DNA from: an uncultured Clostridia bacterium
GTDB lineage: Bacteria; Bacillota; Clostridia; Oscillospirales; Ruminococcaceae
Assembly: GCA_937906945.1 (NCBI GenBank)
Contig: CALCUE010000012.1
Span: 1 to 24,425 of the forward strand
Direction of reading: 5' to 3'
DNA length: 24,425 nucleotides
In this document: piece after piece, positions 1 to 8,151 of the stretch
Layout: each line of letters starts with the position of its first letter
How positions within the stretch are numbered: the stretch's first letter is position 1
Translations under genes and position numbers: made by a program
The notes under the pieces: generated by a model
What the model was told of the DNA's origin: nothing
Seen by the model: the letters and a program-made list of their open reading frames with translations, nothing else
Databases searched by the model: none

Positions 1-350
1 CTTATCTTGCGCCCCTTGTTAAAGGGGAGAGGGCCACGAAGTGGCGAGGGGATTCTATAGAAGGAATCCCCCAGTCTTTTTCTGACTTTACGGTCAGAAA
101 AATCCAGCCCCCTTTAACAAGGGGGCCAAGAATCGCTCCCCATTTACCAAAATCAGACTTGCAAAGCCCCTCATCCGTCTTTTTGCCTGCGGCAAAAATC
201 CACCTTCCCCCAAGGGGGAAGGCTTTCAAGATTGCCACGGCTTCCTGTGGAAGTCTCACAATGACAGCTTATAATCGGTCGCGGATACTACCCCTTCGTC
301 TCGCTGACGCTCGACACCTTCCCTGACAAGGGGAGGTTCTAAAGACTTTC
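1..350. repeat. Mosaic of palindromic repeats, left copy
   Basis: Non-coding stretch built from short perfect hairpins: 12-27 (CCCCTT/AAGGGG), 33-45 (GCCAC-GAA-GTGGC), 77-102 (10 bp arms), 108-125 (CCCCCTT/AAGGGGG), 180-198 (TTTTTGCC-TGC-GGCAAAAA) and 203-222 (CCTTCCCCC/GGGGGAAGG). Between them, 130-179 is a 50-bp unit that recurs inverted at 3577-3626 and, more diverged, at 3435-3484. The segment 297-323 (cgtctcgctgacgctcgaca...) also recurs inverted near 3559-3580. Open frames crossing this DNA read the repeat itself and have no protein character. I recall similar repeats as common intergenic DNA in Clostridia; their function is unknown to me. The true left edge may lie outside the window. 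Confidence 0.75.
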
Positions 351-387
351 CAAGGCAAAGAAAAATCGAGGAAAATCAAAAGGGTGC

Positions 388-416
388 TTGCGCTTTTTGG
401 CGGCGCGTTCTATAAT
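388..416 (+). promoter_or_regulatory. Promoter of the C69 dipeptidase gene
   Basis: A perfect -10 TATAAT (411-416) lies 17 bp after a weak -35 TTGCGC (388-393). It sits about 35 bp before the dipeptidase start codon, just outside the repeat element. Confidence 0.6.
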
Positions 417-451
417 GTTTTCATACATTTTGGAAAACGGAGGGGATTTTT

Positions 452-1915
452 ATGCCTTGTACTACGCTTTTGGTCGGAAAAAAGGCCACGAACGACGGTT
501 CCACCATGATTTCAAGAACCGACGACGGATTTTTTGACGTCAAGCGGCTTGTTGTGACGAACCCGAAACAGCAGCCGAAAAAATATACCAGCAAGATCGG
601 TCATCTGACCATCGAGCTTCCGGAAAACCCCATGCGCTATACCAACTGCCCCAGCGTCCACCCGGAGGACGGTATCTGGGCCGCCACCGGCATCAATGAG
701 GCGAACGTCGGTATGACCGCGACGGAGACCATCACCACGAACCCCCGTGTTCTTGGCGCCGACCCCATGGTGCGCTATGAAAAAGCCAAAACCAGAAAAG
801 AGAAGGACATCCCCGGCGGCATCGGCGAGGAGGATTTGGTCGTTCTCGTTCTGCCCTATATCCATACGGCCCGGGAAGGCGTTCTGCGCCTGGCCTCTCT
901 TTTGGAAACCTACGGCACCTATGAATCCAACGGCATCGCTTTCAACGACAGCGACGAAGTGTGGTGGATGGAGACCATCGGCGGCCACCATTGGATCGCC
1001 CAAAGGGTGAAGGACGAGGAATGCGTCATCATGCCGAACCAGTTCGGCCTTGACCGCTTCGATTTTGACGACGCTTTCGGCGAACAGAAGGAGAACCTCT
1101 GTTCCGCCGACCTTCGGGAATTCATCGCCGAAAACCACCTCGACCTCAACACCGACGGCAAGTTCAATCCCCGGTGGTGCTTCGGTTCCCATTCCGACAT
1201 GGACCACATCTATAACACCCCGAGAGCCTGGTTCATGGGACGGTTCCTCTGCCCGACCAGATATAAATGGGACGGTCCCGACGCCGATTTTACCCCCACC
1301 AGCGACAACATTCCGTGGTCCTTCGTTCCGGAAAAGAAGATCACCGTCGAGGACGTCAAATATGTTCTTTCCGCCACCTATCAGGGCACGCCCTATAACC
1401 CCTACGCCAAAGCGGACAACCCCGGAAAAGGTCTTTACCGCACCATCGGCATCAACCGCACCGGTGTGACCTCCATCTGCCAGATCCGTGGCGACAAGCC
1501 CGAAAAACTCAAGGGCCTTGAATGGATCTGCTTCGGTTCCACCACCTTCGATACCATTCTTCCGGTCTATACGCAGGTCGAAAAGATCCCGAAATATTTG
1601 AGCGACGTTTCGATGGACGCTTCCACCGAGAATTTCTACTGGGCAAGCCGCCTTATCGGCGCTTTGGCCGATCCCAACTACGGAAGCTCCATTCCCTTCG
1701 TGGAACGGTACCAGTTCGCCGTTATGAGCGAAGCGCGCCGGATCGTTGCCGAATACGACAAGAAGATGACCGAAAGCGGCGATTTCAGCCTTGTCGCCGA
1801 AGCCAATCAGAAGCTTTGCGACATGGCGAAAAAGGAGACCACCAATACCCTCAACAAGGTTTTGATGGACGCCAGCCAGCACATGAAAAACGGCTACAAC
1901 CGGGCCGACAACTGA
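452..1915 (+). CDS. C69 family dipeptidase (PepD-like)
   Basis: A cytoplasmic dipeptidase of peptidase family C69, an N-terminal nucleophile cysteine hydrolase that splits a broad range of dipeptides; 487 residues is normal for the family. The start MPCTTLLVGK places Cys3 as the expected nucleophile, followed by the family-typical SMISRTDDG-like stretch (here STMISRTDDG, residues 17-26) and further conserved blocks such as GHHWIAQRV and MDHIYNTPRAWF. There is no signal peptide. The start is set by GGAGG at 439-443, 8 nt before ATG. The gene is monocistronic: it has its own promoter and a terminator shared with the convergent cysS. Substrate range cannot be read from the sequence. Confidence 0.9.
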   Translation: MPCTTLLVGKKATNDGSTMISRTDDGFFDVKRLVVTNPKQQPKKYTSKIGHLTIELPENPMRYTNCPSVHPEDGIWAATGINEANVGMTATETITTNPRVLGADPMVRYEKAKTRKEKDIPGGIGEEDLVVLVLPYIHTAREGVLRLASLLETYGTYESNGIAFNDSDEVWWMETIGGHHWIAQRVKDEECVIMPNQFGLDRFDFDDAFGEQKENLCSADLREFIAENHLDLNTDGKFNPRWCFGSHSDMDHIYNTPRAWFMGRFLCPTRYKWDGPDADFTPTSDNIPWSFVPEKKITVEDVKYVLSATYQGTPYNPYAKADNPGKGLYRTIGINRTGVTSICQIRGDKPEKLKGLEWICFGSTTFDTILPVYTQVEKIPKYLSDVSMDASTENFYWASRLIGALADPNYGSSIPFVERYQFAVMSEARRIVAEYDKKMTESGDFSLVAEANQKLCDMAKKETTNTLNKVLMDASQHMKNGYNRADN

Positions 1916-1924
1916 AGATAAAAC

Positions 1925-1955
1925 AAAAAAATCCCGCCGGCGGCGGGATTTTTTT
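1925..1955. terminator. Bidirectional terminator between dipeptidase gene and cysS
   Basis: An 8-bp GC-rich stem (ATCCCGCC/GGCGGGAT, loop GGC) is flanked by an A run on the left and a T run on the right, so it can stop transcripts arriving from both convergent genes. Confidence 0.9.
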
Positions 1956-1965
1956 ATGGGGTTAT

Positions 1966-3363
1966 TTACGCTCTTTTCCATTTGACGCCCTGGGGAGTAT
2001 CCTCGAGGACGATACCACGGGCTTTGAGCTCGTCACGGATGCGGTCGGCTTCAGCCCAGTTGCGCTCTTTCCGGGCGGCTTGACGGGCGGCGATCAGTTC
2101 CTCGATCTCGCTGTCGAGATCCTCTTTTTTGCGGTTATAAAGGATGCCGAGGACGTTCGTCAGATCGTCGAAGAGCTTGGCGGCGGCCTCCAAAGTGGCT
2201 TTTTCGTGCGGTGCGGCGACGAAGGTGTTGACTTCGCGCACAAGGTCAAAGAGAACGGCGACGGCGTCGGCGGTGTTGAGGTCATCGTCCATGGCGGTGA
2301 TGAACCGCTCCTCCAGTTCTTTCAGTTTGCCGAGGAATTCCTCCTCGCCGCCCTGTTTTTCAACCGGCGCGTTCTCGATGGCAAAATCGAGGTTGTCCCG
2401 GCAGGTGTACATCCGCTCCAGAGCGGCTTTGCAGGACTCAATGACGGAGACGGTGTAGTTGAGGGGCATGCGGTAATGGGCCTGGATCATCATGAATTTG
2501 ATGGGCTCGTAGCCGTATTTTTCCGCCACGTCACGGACGGTGAAGAAGTTGCCGAGGGATTTGCTCATTTTGACGTTATCGACGTTGATGTAGCCGTTGT
2601 GCATCCAGTAATGGGCGTATTCTTTTCCGGTGCAGCATTCGCCCTGGGCGATCTCGTTTTCATGGTGCGGGAAAATAAGATCCTGGCCGCCGCAATGGAT
2701 GTCGATGGTTTCGCCGAGGTAGTTACGGATCATGGCCGAGCACTCGATGTGCCAGCCGGGACGGCCCATTCCCCAGGGAGATTCCCAGAAGGGTTCGCCC
2801 GGTTTCGCCGCTTTCCAGAGGCAGAAGTCGAGGGGGTCCTCTTTGATGTCATCCACGTCGATCCGGGCGCCGGATTCAAGGTCATCGACGGACTGGTGGG
2901 AAAGCTTGCCGTATTCGTCGAATTTCCGGGTGCGGAAATAGACGCTGCCGTCCGGGGTGGGGTAGGCGTAGCCTTTTTCTTCCAACGTCTTTACGATCTC
3001 GATGATGCGGTCCATGTTTTCGGTGGCCTTCGGGTGGATGGTGGCTTCCTGGACGCCGAGACCGGCGGCGTCTTTTTTATATTCGGCGATGTATTTTTCG
3101 GCGACCTCGTGGGAGGAAATGCCCTCCTCGTTGGCGCGGCGAATGATCTTGTCGTCGATGTCGGTGAAGTTCTGGACGAAGGTCACCTTGTTGCCGCGGT
3201 ATTCGAGGTAGCGGCGCAGAACGTCGAAAATGCAGATGGGGCGGGCGTTGCCGATGTGGATGAAATTATAGACGGTGGGGCCGCAGGCGTAAATTTTGTA
3301 TTCGCCGGGGGTGATCGGGACCAGCTCGTCTTTGTTTCTGGTGAGGGTGTTGAAAACTTTCAT
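1966..3363 (-). CDS. cysS: Cysteine--tRNA ligase
   Basis: Charges tRNA-Cys with cysteine; class I aminoacyl-tRNA synthetase of usual length (465 residues). Visible hallmarks are the HIGH-type motif HIGN (36-39), KMSKS (265-269) and the expected zinc ligands Cys27, Cys208, His233 and Glu237 (in FPHHENE). The C-terminal quarter carries the helical DALR-type tRNA-binding region and ends in a basic tail. An AAGGAG ribosome binding site lies 8 nt before the ATG. The gene stands alone, convergent with the dipeptidase gene. Its upstream region is very AT-rich, and I could not pick a convincing promoter or a T-box there. Confidence 0.97.
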   Translation of the reverse strand: MKVFNTLTRNKDELVPITPGEYKIYACGPTVYNFIHIGNARPICIFDVLRRYLEYRGNKVTFVQNFTDIDDKIIRRANEEGISSHEVAEKYIAEYKKDAAGLGVQEATIHPKATENMDRIIEIVKTLEEKGYAYPTPDGSVYFRTRKFDEYGKLSHQSVDDLESGARIDVDDIKEDPLDFCLWKAAKPGEPFWESPWGMGRPGWHIECSAMIRNYLGETIDIHCGGQDLIFPHHENEIAQGECCTGKEYAHYWMHNGYINVDNVKMSKSLGNFFTVRDVAEKYGYEPIKFMMIQAHYRMPLNYTVSVIESCKAALERMYTCRDNLDFAIENAPVEKQGGEEEFLGKLKELEERFITAMDDDLNTADAVAVLFDLVREVNTFVAAPHEKATLEAAAKLFDDLTNVLGILYNRKKEDLDSEIEELIAARQAARKERNWAEADRIRDELKARGIVLEDTPQGVKWKRA

Positions 3364-3434
3364 GGCGGGTTCTCCTTTATTTTAATGATTTTATTTTTTA
3401 TAAAAGGATGGGACAGCCTTTCCTTTGGAGGAAA

Positions 3435-3626
3435 GACGGATGAATGGCTTTGTGGGTTCGATTTCGGGAAATTGGGAACTATTCTTGGCCCCCTTGTTAA
3501 AGGGGGCTGTCCGAGTGAAACGAGGACGGAGGGGTAGTAGCCTTCCCCCTCGGGGGAAGGTGTCGAGCGTCAGCGAGACGGATGAGGGGCTTCGCAAGTC
3601 TGATTTTGGTAAATTACGAGCTATTC
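3435..3626. repeat. Mosaic of palindromic repeats, right copy
   Basis: The same elements as at 1-350 but mainly inverted. Two copies of the 50-bp unit (3435-3484 diverged, 3577-3626 close to the left copy) flank the hairpin CCCCCTT-GTTA-AAGGGGG (3489-3506), the palindrome CCTTCCCCC-TC-GGGGGAAGG-like (3541-3560) and the segment gtgtcgagcgtcagcgagac. The unit at 3577-3626 matches the reverse complement of 130-179 nearly base for base through its first 37 positions. No coding content is supported here. Confidence 0.75.
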
Positions 3627-3639
3627 AACGTTTTCTTCC

Positions 3640-3882
3640 TTATTTTCTTCTTTTTCCGGTCCTTCTTATGTAAGAAGCGTCGCACTCCGTCGGCCAATTG
3701 GCTTTTTCTTCGTCGGAAACACAACCCGCGCTTTTGAAAAATTCGCAGGTTTCTCTGCTTCCCCAGCAATCCCCCTTCTTCATAAGCATACAAAATTTAC
3801 AATTTTCGTGATCCGGTTTCATCCTTATCTCTCCTTCCTCCTGCTTTTCCGATTTGGCTTTTAAAGAACTCTTTGCCTCCAT
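3640..3882 (-). CDS. Small six-cysteine protein of unknown function (second of pair)
   Basis: An 80-residue basic protein I do not recognise. Six cysteines at 28, 31, 39, 46, 54 and 67 (C-x2-C-x7-C-x6-C-x7-C-x12-C) suggest a small metal-binding or treble-clef-like fold; there is no signal peptide or membrane segment. It follows the 85-residue cysteine-rich gene by 22 bp, so the two look co-transcribed. Two starts are possible: ATG at 3882 with AAAGGAG 9 nt upstream (chosen), or ATG at 3822 with AAGGAG about 9 nt upstream. The shorter form keeps all six cysteines. A lysine/glutamate-rich 20-residue leader separates the two starts. Good ribosome binding sites at both are the main evidence that the gene is real. 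Confidence 0.6.
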   Translation of the reverse strand: MEAKSSLKAKSEKQEEGEIRMKPDHENCKFCMLMKKGDCWGSRETCEFFKSAGCVSDEEKANWPTECDASYIRRTGKRRK

Positions 3883-3904
3883 TCTGACAATCTCCTTTCT
3901 GTTT

Positions 3905-4162
3905 TTAATTCGCTAATTTTCGGGGGTTTTTGATAAAATAGCCGCACTCTTTTTCCGTACACTGGTGTTTCTCTTTTAATTTTTCCGTCAGGAATCCCGG
4001 GTGTCCGCCGTATTGACAGTAACCGACACACTTTCCGCATCCTTTTAACCTCCCGTCAATGCAACGATGTTCGTGTTGGGAATGGCTTTGCCCTTCCATC
4101 TGTGCATAGGTTTTCCACTCCGTGGAATAGACGATATTCTGCTGTGGGAAATACTTTTCCAT
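3905..4162 (-). CDS. Small six-cysteine protein of unknown function (first of pair)
   Basis: An 85-residue protein with cysteines at 34, 42, 45, 49, 68 and 73, including CGKCVGYC and a terminal C-x4-C-GYF stretch, plus histidines at 30, 32, 54 and 66. This looks like a small zinc-binding protein. I do not recognise a named family. There is no signal peptide or membrane segment. The start is well supported by AAGGAG 9 nt before ATG. It lies 22 bp upstream of another six-cysteine gene on the same strand, so the pair probably forms a two-gene operon. A terminator-like hairpin sits about 30 nt upstream of its start codon and could control read-through. Confidence 0.65.
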   Translation of the reverse strand: MEKYFPQQNIVYSTEWKTYAQMEGQSHSQHEHRCIDGRLKGCGKCVGYCQYGGHPGFLTEKLKEKHQCTEKECGYFIKNPRKLAN

Positions 4163-4193
4163 TGGGGTCGTCTCCTTTTTTTATTTTTTATAT

Positions 4194-4229
4194 AAAAAAA
4201 CACGAAACCCTTTGCGGTTTCGTGTTTTT
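4194..4229 (-). promoter_or_regulatory. Terminator-like hairpin in the leader of the cysteine-rich genes
   Basis: A 14-bp stem (ACACGAAACC/GGTTTCGTGT core plus A/T pairs, 6-nt loop) is followed on the minus strand by seven T. Its 3' end is only about 31 nt before the start of the 85-residue protein and just upstream of its ribosome binding site. No gene ends just before it, since the preceding gene has its own terminator at 4510-4548, so it may act as an attenuator. Alternatively it terminates a short non-coding transcript. Confidence 0.5.
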
Positions 4230-4509
4230 CCTTCCATATAATAATGAACAAATGGGCACCTGTGTGACACTTTCCCTCTATATATGTGGCGGGTGTCTCG
4301 TTTTGGTTCTTCTCTCTTCCGTTTTTGGTCCTTCTTCCTTTTGTCTTTCGCTAATATAGGCAGAAAAAATATTTTTTTGGAAATAAATGGAATACAAAAA
4401 ACGGCTTATTCACGCCATTTTTCGCCTTGTTTGTCCGATCCTCCAAAAAAGCATAGAAAAGTTTGTCTATATTTACAACGAATTTTCCCCGAAATTTTTT
4501 CTTTTCCAT
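4230..4509. other. AT-rich intergenic region without recognised content
   Basis: About 280 bp between the terminator of the membrane protein gene and the hairpin before the cysteine-rich genes. Open frames here have no ribosome binding site and low-complexity translations. I recognised no tRNA, riboswitch or T-box. A TATTAT sequence near 4240-4250 on the minus strand could be a -10 box, but no good -35 matches it. It may hold the promoter and leader of the cysteine-rich pair or an unrecognised small RNA. Confidence 0.4.
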
Positions 4510-4548
4510 AAAAAAATCCCTCTTCCGGTTTTCCGGAAGAGGGATTTT
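4510..4548 (-). terminator. Terminator of the YczE-type membrane protein gene
   Basis: A perfect 16-bp stem (AAAATCCCTCTTCCGG and its complement) with a 4-nt loop is followed by seven T on the minus strand, directly after the stop codon at 4558. Confidence 0.9.
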
Positions 4549-4557
4549 CGTCTTTTT

Positions 4558-5220
4558 TTATTCTTTTCCCGTCACCAAAGCACGGGCAGTCTCGCCGATG
4601 TGTTCGTGCTGAACGTTTCGCGGTTCAAAACGCACCAGCTTAAAAATAAAGTCCATGATGCGCCCGTTGCCGAAAACGGCGATGACCGTACCGATCCCGA
4701 TGGTCGCGCCCAAAAGCCAGCTCACCGCCAGCACAAGGACAAAAATGGCGTTGTTGATGTAACCGATGGAAATTTTCGGGAACTTCCGTCCCAGCGCCAC
4801 CATAAGGGAATCCCTCGGTCCGCAGGAAAGACCGTTCCTCATATAAAGGAACTGCCCGAAGCAAACGATGGCCAGCCCCACCACAAAAAGCGGAATTTTG
4901 AGCCAGTAGGAATCGACATCGGGAATGGGGTCGATGGCGTTATAAATGTCCGTCGCCGTTCCGATGAGGAAGGCGTCCAGAAGCGTTCCCACGCCGATTT
5001 TTTCTTTCAGCAGAAGGTCGATAGCGATGATGACCACCCCGGAGGCGATCTGCGCCTGACCGTAGGTGATGGGGAAGGTGCGGGAAAGTCCCTGGTTGAG
5101 GGACTGCCACGGCGAAAGACCGATGTCCATTTTGATCTGCATATAGATGCCGAAGGCGATGACGAACATGGCGCCGGAAGCTTTCAAAATCCGCAAAACG
5201 CGGTCTTTTCTCGGATTCAA
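4558..5220 (-). CDS. YczE/YitT-like integral membrane protein
   Basis: A polytopic membrane protein of the YczE type (related to YitT/YyaS), function unknown, about 220 residues. About five or six hydrophobic segments are visible. Two halves resemble each other: a GLSPWQSLNQGL...GVGTLLDAFLIGTATD block and a GLSCGPRDSLMVAL...GIGTVIAVFGNGRIMD block, the second carrying the family's GPRD signature. I chose the UUG start at 5220 because GGGGAGG lies 8 nt upstream, whereas the longer frame from ATG 5274 has no ribosome binding site and overlaps the promoter at 5253-5281. The gene has its own promoter and terminator, so it is a single-gene unit. The substrate, if it is a transporter, is unknown. 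Confidence 0.85.
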   Translation of the reverse strand: MNPRKDRVLRILKASGAMFVIAFGIYMQIKMDIGLSPWQSLNQGLSRTFPITYGQAQIASGVVIIAIDLLLKEKIGVGTLLDAFLIGTATDIYNAIDPIPDVDSYWLKIPLFVVGLAIVCFGQFLYMRNGLSCGPRDSLMVALGRKFPKISIGYINNAIFVLVLAVSWLLGATIGIGTVIAVFGNGRIMDFIFKLVRFEPRNVQHEHIGETARALVTGKE

Positions 5221-5252
5221 ACAGCCTTCCTCCCCTCTTTGCGAATACCTTG

Positions 5253-5281
5253 ACTTTATCACAGTTCTCCGCATAAGTAAA
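5253..5281 (-). promoter_or_regulatory. Promoter of the YczE-type gene
   Basis: -35 TTTACT (5276-5281) and -10 TAAAGT (5253-5258) are separated by 17 bp, with a TGA extended -10 element. It ends about 30 bp before the UUG start and supports the shorter gene model. Confidence 0.6.
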
Positions 5282-5322
5282 GCGCAGTTTTCGCGTTTTA
5301 TGCAGGGAAACTTTCACAGAAC

Positions 5323-5353
5323 AAAAGCGCCCGCTCGGTGAGCGGGCGCTTTT
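5323..5353. terminator. Terminator of pnp
   Basis: A 10-bp very GC-rich stem (GCGCCCGCTC/GAGCGGGCGC, loop GGT) is flanked by A and T runs. It lies 11 bp beyond the pnp stop codon. The T run is shorter on the pnp (minus) side than on the plus side. Confidence 0.85.
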
Positions 5354-5363
5354 TTATCGGAAC

Positions 5364-7487
5364 TTATTCCTGTTCTTTGCGTTTCTGTCTGGCTTCGATG
5401 TCGGCCAAAGCGTCTTTGCGGGAAAGGTTGATCCGTCCCTGCTGGTCGATCTCGACGACCTTGACAACGATCTCGTCGCCCGGTTTTACGATGTCCTCAA
5501 CTTTTTCGACCCGTTTGAAGTCCAGCTTGGAGATGTGGCAGAGACCCTCTTTGCCGGGAGCGATCTCGACGAAAGCGCCGAACTGCATCAGGCGGGTGAC
5601 TTTGCCTTTATAAATGGCGCCGACTTCCGGATCCATGGTGATGGTCTGGATGACCTGGATGGCGCGGCGGACGTTTTCGGCGTCCTGACCGGAGACGTAA
5701 ACGTGACCGTCTTCCTCAACGTCGATCTTGACTTCGCACTCGGCGCAGATCTTCTGAATGGTCTTGCCGCCGGAACCGATGACGTCACGGATCTTGTCGG
5801 TGTCGATGATCATGCTCATCATCTTCGGGGCGTATTTGCTGAGCTCCGCTCTCGGTTCGGCAATGGCCGGAGCCATGATGTCGTCCAGGATATAGAAGCG
5901 GGCTTTTTCGGTCTTGGCAAGGGCCTCGGCGATGATCTCCTCGGTAAGACCGTCGCATTTAAGGTCCATCTGGATGGCGGTGATGCCGTCGTGGGTACCG
6001 GCGACTTTGAAGTCCATGTCGCCGAAGAAGTCCTCAAGACCCTGGATATCGACCATGGTCATCCAGCGCTCGCCTTCGGTGATCAGACCGCAGGAGATAC
6101 CGGCGACCGGTTTTTTGATCGGGACACCGGCGTCCATCAGAGCGAGGGTGGAACCGCAGATGGCGCCCTGGCTGGTGGAACCGTTGGAGGAAAGGACCTC
6201 GGAAACGGTGCGGATGGCGTAGGGGAACTCGTCAACGGACGGAATGACCGGCTCCAGAGCTCTTTCCGCCAAAGCGCCGTGACCGATCTCCCGACGGCCG
6301 GGACCTCTGGAAGGTCTGGTCTCGCCGACGGTATAGGAAGGCATATTGTACTGGTGCATATAGCGTTTTTCGGTGACGCCGTCAATGCCGTCCAGCTCCT
6401 GGGATTCGGAGACAAGACCGAGGGTGGCGATGGTCAGAACCTGGGTCTGGCCTCTGGTGAACAGACCGGAACCGTGGGCTCTCGGAAGAAGGCCGACTTC
6501 GGCGGCCAGAGGACGGATCTCGTTCAGACCACGACCGTCAACACGCTTGCCGTCGTCGATGAGCCAACGGCGAACGACGTATTTCTGAAGTTTATAGATG
6601 GCTTCGTCGATCTTGGCGGTGTTGCCCTCATATTCCTCGTCGAATTTCTCGTGGATGGCGGCGATGATGGGCTGAAGGTTGGCGTCACGGACGTTTTTGT
6701 CGTCGGTATCAAGCGCTTTGCGGACGTCCTCGATGGCGAACTCTTTGATGGCCTCGAACATTTCCTCCGGCACTTCGATCTTCTGGTACTCGAACTTCGG
6801 TTTGCCGATCTCGGCAACGACGGAGTTGATGAATTCGACCATTTTGACGTTCTCCCGGTGACCGGCCATGATGGCTTTGAGCATGGTGTCGTTATCGACC
6901 TCTTTGGCGCCGGCTTCGATCATGACGACCTTTTTGTCGGTGGAGGAGACGATAAGATCCAGGTCAGAGACCTCTCTCTGGGCGGCGGTGGGGTTCAGAA
7001 CGATCTCGCCGTCAATAAGGCCGACCTGCACGCTGGAGATCGGTCCGTTCCACGGAATGTCGGAAACAGCGATGGCCATGGAGGAACCGACAGCACCGCA
7101 GATGACGTAGGAATAATCGGGATCCACGGACATGGCGGACATCACGACGGCGCAGTCGTTGCGCATATCCTTCGGGAACAGCGGACGCATGGGACGGTCG
7201 ATGACACGGCTGTCCAGAATGGCGCGGTCGGTGGGACGACCTTCTCTTCTCGGGAAGGAACCGGGGATCTTGCCGACGGAATAGAGCTTTTCGTCAAAAT
7301 CGACGGAAAGCGGGAAATAGTCGATGCCCTCACGGGGGGTCTTGCTGGCGGTGACGTTGCAAAGAACGGCGGTCTCGCCGTATCTCACCAGAATGGAAGA
7401 GCTGGCAAGAGCGCACATTTTGCCGGTTTCAAAGGTGATTTTTCTTCCGGCGAACTCGGTTTCAAAAACTTTGTAATTTTCGAACAA
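5364..7487 (-). CDS. pnp: Polyribonucleotide nucleotidyltransferase (PNPase)
   Basis: Phosphorolytic 3'-5' exoribonuclease of mRNA decay. From the UUG start at 7487 it has 707 residues, the usual size. The order is two RNase PH-like domains (about 1-220 and 310-540) joined by a helical linker, then a KH domain (IRDVIGSGGKTIQKI) and an S1 domain (GAIYKGKVTRLMQFGAFVEIAPGKEGLCHIS) near the C terminus. The start was chosen because AAAGGAGG lies 8 nt before this UUG; the frame upstream (to 7526) contains the ribosome binding site itself. It follows rpsO, the classic rpsO-pnp order, and its leader holds a long hairpin (7536-7600) that may be an RNase III-type control site. Confidence 0.97.
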   Translation of the reverse strand: MFENYKVFETEFAGRKITFETGKMCALASSSILVRYGETAVLCNVTASKTPREGIDYFPLSVDFDEKLYSVGKIPGSFPRREGRPTDRAILDSRVIDRPMRPLFPKDMRNDCAVVMSAMSVDPDYSYVICGAVGSSMAIAVSDIPWNGPISSVQVGLIDGEIVLNPTAAQREVSDLDLIVSSTDKKVVMIEAGAKEVDNDTMLKAIMAGHRENVKMVEFINSVVAEIGKPKFEYQKIEVPEEMFEAIKEFAIEDVRKALDTDDKNVRDANLQPIIAAIHEKFDEEYEGNTAKIDEAIYKLQKYVVRRWLIDDGKRVDGRGLNEIRPLAAEVGLLPRAHGSGLFTRGQTQVLTIATLGLVSESQELDGIDGVTEKRYMHQYNMPSYTVGETRPSRGPGRREIGHGALAERALEPVIPSVDEFPYAIRTVSEVLSSNGSTSQGAICGSTLALMDAGVPIKKPVAGISCGLITEGERWMTMVDIQGLEDFFGDMDFKVAGTHDGITAIQMDLKCDGLTEEIIAEALAKTEKARFYILDDIMAPAIAEPRAELSKYAPKMMSMIIDTDKIRDVIGSGGKTIQKICAECEVKIDVEEDGHVYVSGQDAENVRRAIQVIQTITMDPEVGAIYKGKVTRLMQFGAFVEIAPGKEGLCHISKLDFKRVEKVEDIVKPGDEIVVKVVEIDQQGRINLSRKDALADIEARQKRKEQE

Positions 7488-7535
7488 AAAAATTCCTCCT
7501 TTTGTTTTCGCACGCAGCAAAAACAAAGCGGAGGA

Positions 7536-7600
7536 CGGGAATAAACAAGCAATCCAAAGACCGAAGCGCCTTCGGTTTCTCGATTGACTGCTTATTTCCG
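7536..7600 (-). promoter_or_regulatory. Long imperfect hairpin in the pnp leader
   Basis: Arms 7536-7566 and 7570-7600 pair at 27 of 31 positions (3 of them G-U) around a 3-nt loop. No T run follows, so it is not an intrinsic terminator. It ends about 48 nt before the pnp start. In E. coli the pnp leader has an RNase III-cleaved duplex through which PNPase represses itself; an equivalent here is inferred from shape and position only. Confidence 0.6.
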
Positions 7601-7650
7601 ACGTCTGCCGTTTTTGCCGCTAACGCTTTTGTTTTCCTTTATAACTCAAG

Positions 7651-7682
7651 AAAGTCAGGCGGAAAACTTTCCGCCTGACTTT
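7651..7682 (-). terminator. Hairpin terminator after rpsO
   Basis: A 14-bp perfect stem (AAAGTCAGGCGGAA and complement, 4-nt loop) starts 12 bp after the rpsO stop codon. The T run on the minus strand is short (TTTCTT), so partial read-through into pnp is plausible. Confidence 0.7.
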
Positions 7683-7693
7683 TTGGGGCAAAA

Positions 7694-7960
7694 TTAGCCA
7701 CGGATGCCGAGTTTCTCGACGATGGCACGATACCGTTCGATGTCTTTTTTCTTGAGGTAGTTCAAGAGATTTTTACGACGGCCGACCATTTTGAAAAGGC
7801 CGCGACGGGAATGGTTATCTTTTTTGTGCACTTTCAGATGCTCAGTAAGGTCAGCGATTCTTTTGGTAAGAACGGCGATCTGAACTTCGGGAGAACCGGT
7901 ATCGGTCTCGTGAAGGCGGCTGCCTTCGATTACGGCGGTTTTTTCTTCTTGTCTCATCAT
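7694..7960 (-). CDS. rpsO: 30S ribosomal protein S15
   Basis: Primary 16S rRNA-binding protein of the small subunit; 88 residues, full length. The family pattern is clear: TGSPEVQIAVLT, then RIADLTEHLKVHKKDNHSRRGL and the LLNYLKKKDIERYRAIVEKLGIRG tail. GAGGTG lies 8 nt before the first ATG; a second ATG follows immediately. It has its own strong promoter (8103-8131) and a roughly 135-nt structured leader, and it is followed by pnp. S15 commonly represses its own translation through leader RNA structures that differ between phyla, so the leader deserves attention. Confidence 0.97.
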   Translation of the reverse strand: MMRQEEKTAVIEGSRLHETDTGSPEVQIAVLTKRIADLTEHLKVHKKDNHSRRGLFKMVGRRKNLLNYLKKKDIERYRAIVEKLGIRG

Positions 7961-8098
7961 AGCGACAACACCTCGTTTTCTTAAAAATTTAGCTTTCTCA
8001 CAGAAGCGGGCGATTGAGGAAGCCGCAGGCGACCTTTCGGTTTAGCGGCACGGACCCGTTTCCGAGGAAAAGTCAGAAGCCGACTTATAAGTCAGCCT
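7961..8098 (-). promoter_or_regulatory. Structured rpsO leader (candidate S15 autoregulatory RNA)
   Basis: About 135 nt lie between the predicted transcription start and rpsO. The transcript would open with a 7-bp hairpin, GCTGACT-TATA-AGTCGGC (8079-8096), followed by GC-rich segments that can pair further (CGGA...TCCG). I cannot assign it to a known S15 leader class by eye. Confidence 0.4.
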
Positions 8099-8102
8099 TT
8101 AG

Positions 8103-8131
8103 ATTATATCACAGCGCCCTTTTCTTGTAAA
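8103..8131 (-). promoter_or_regulatory. Promoter of rpsO-pnp
   Basis: -35 TTTACA (8126-8131), a 17-bp spacer and a perfect -10 TATAAT (8103-8108) with an extended TGA. This is the best promoter match in the window and fits a ribosomal protein gene. Confidence 0.85.
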
Positions 8132-8151
8132 GGGCTTTTCTCAATTATTTT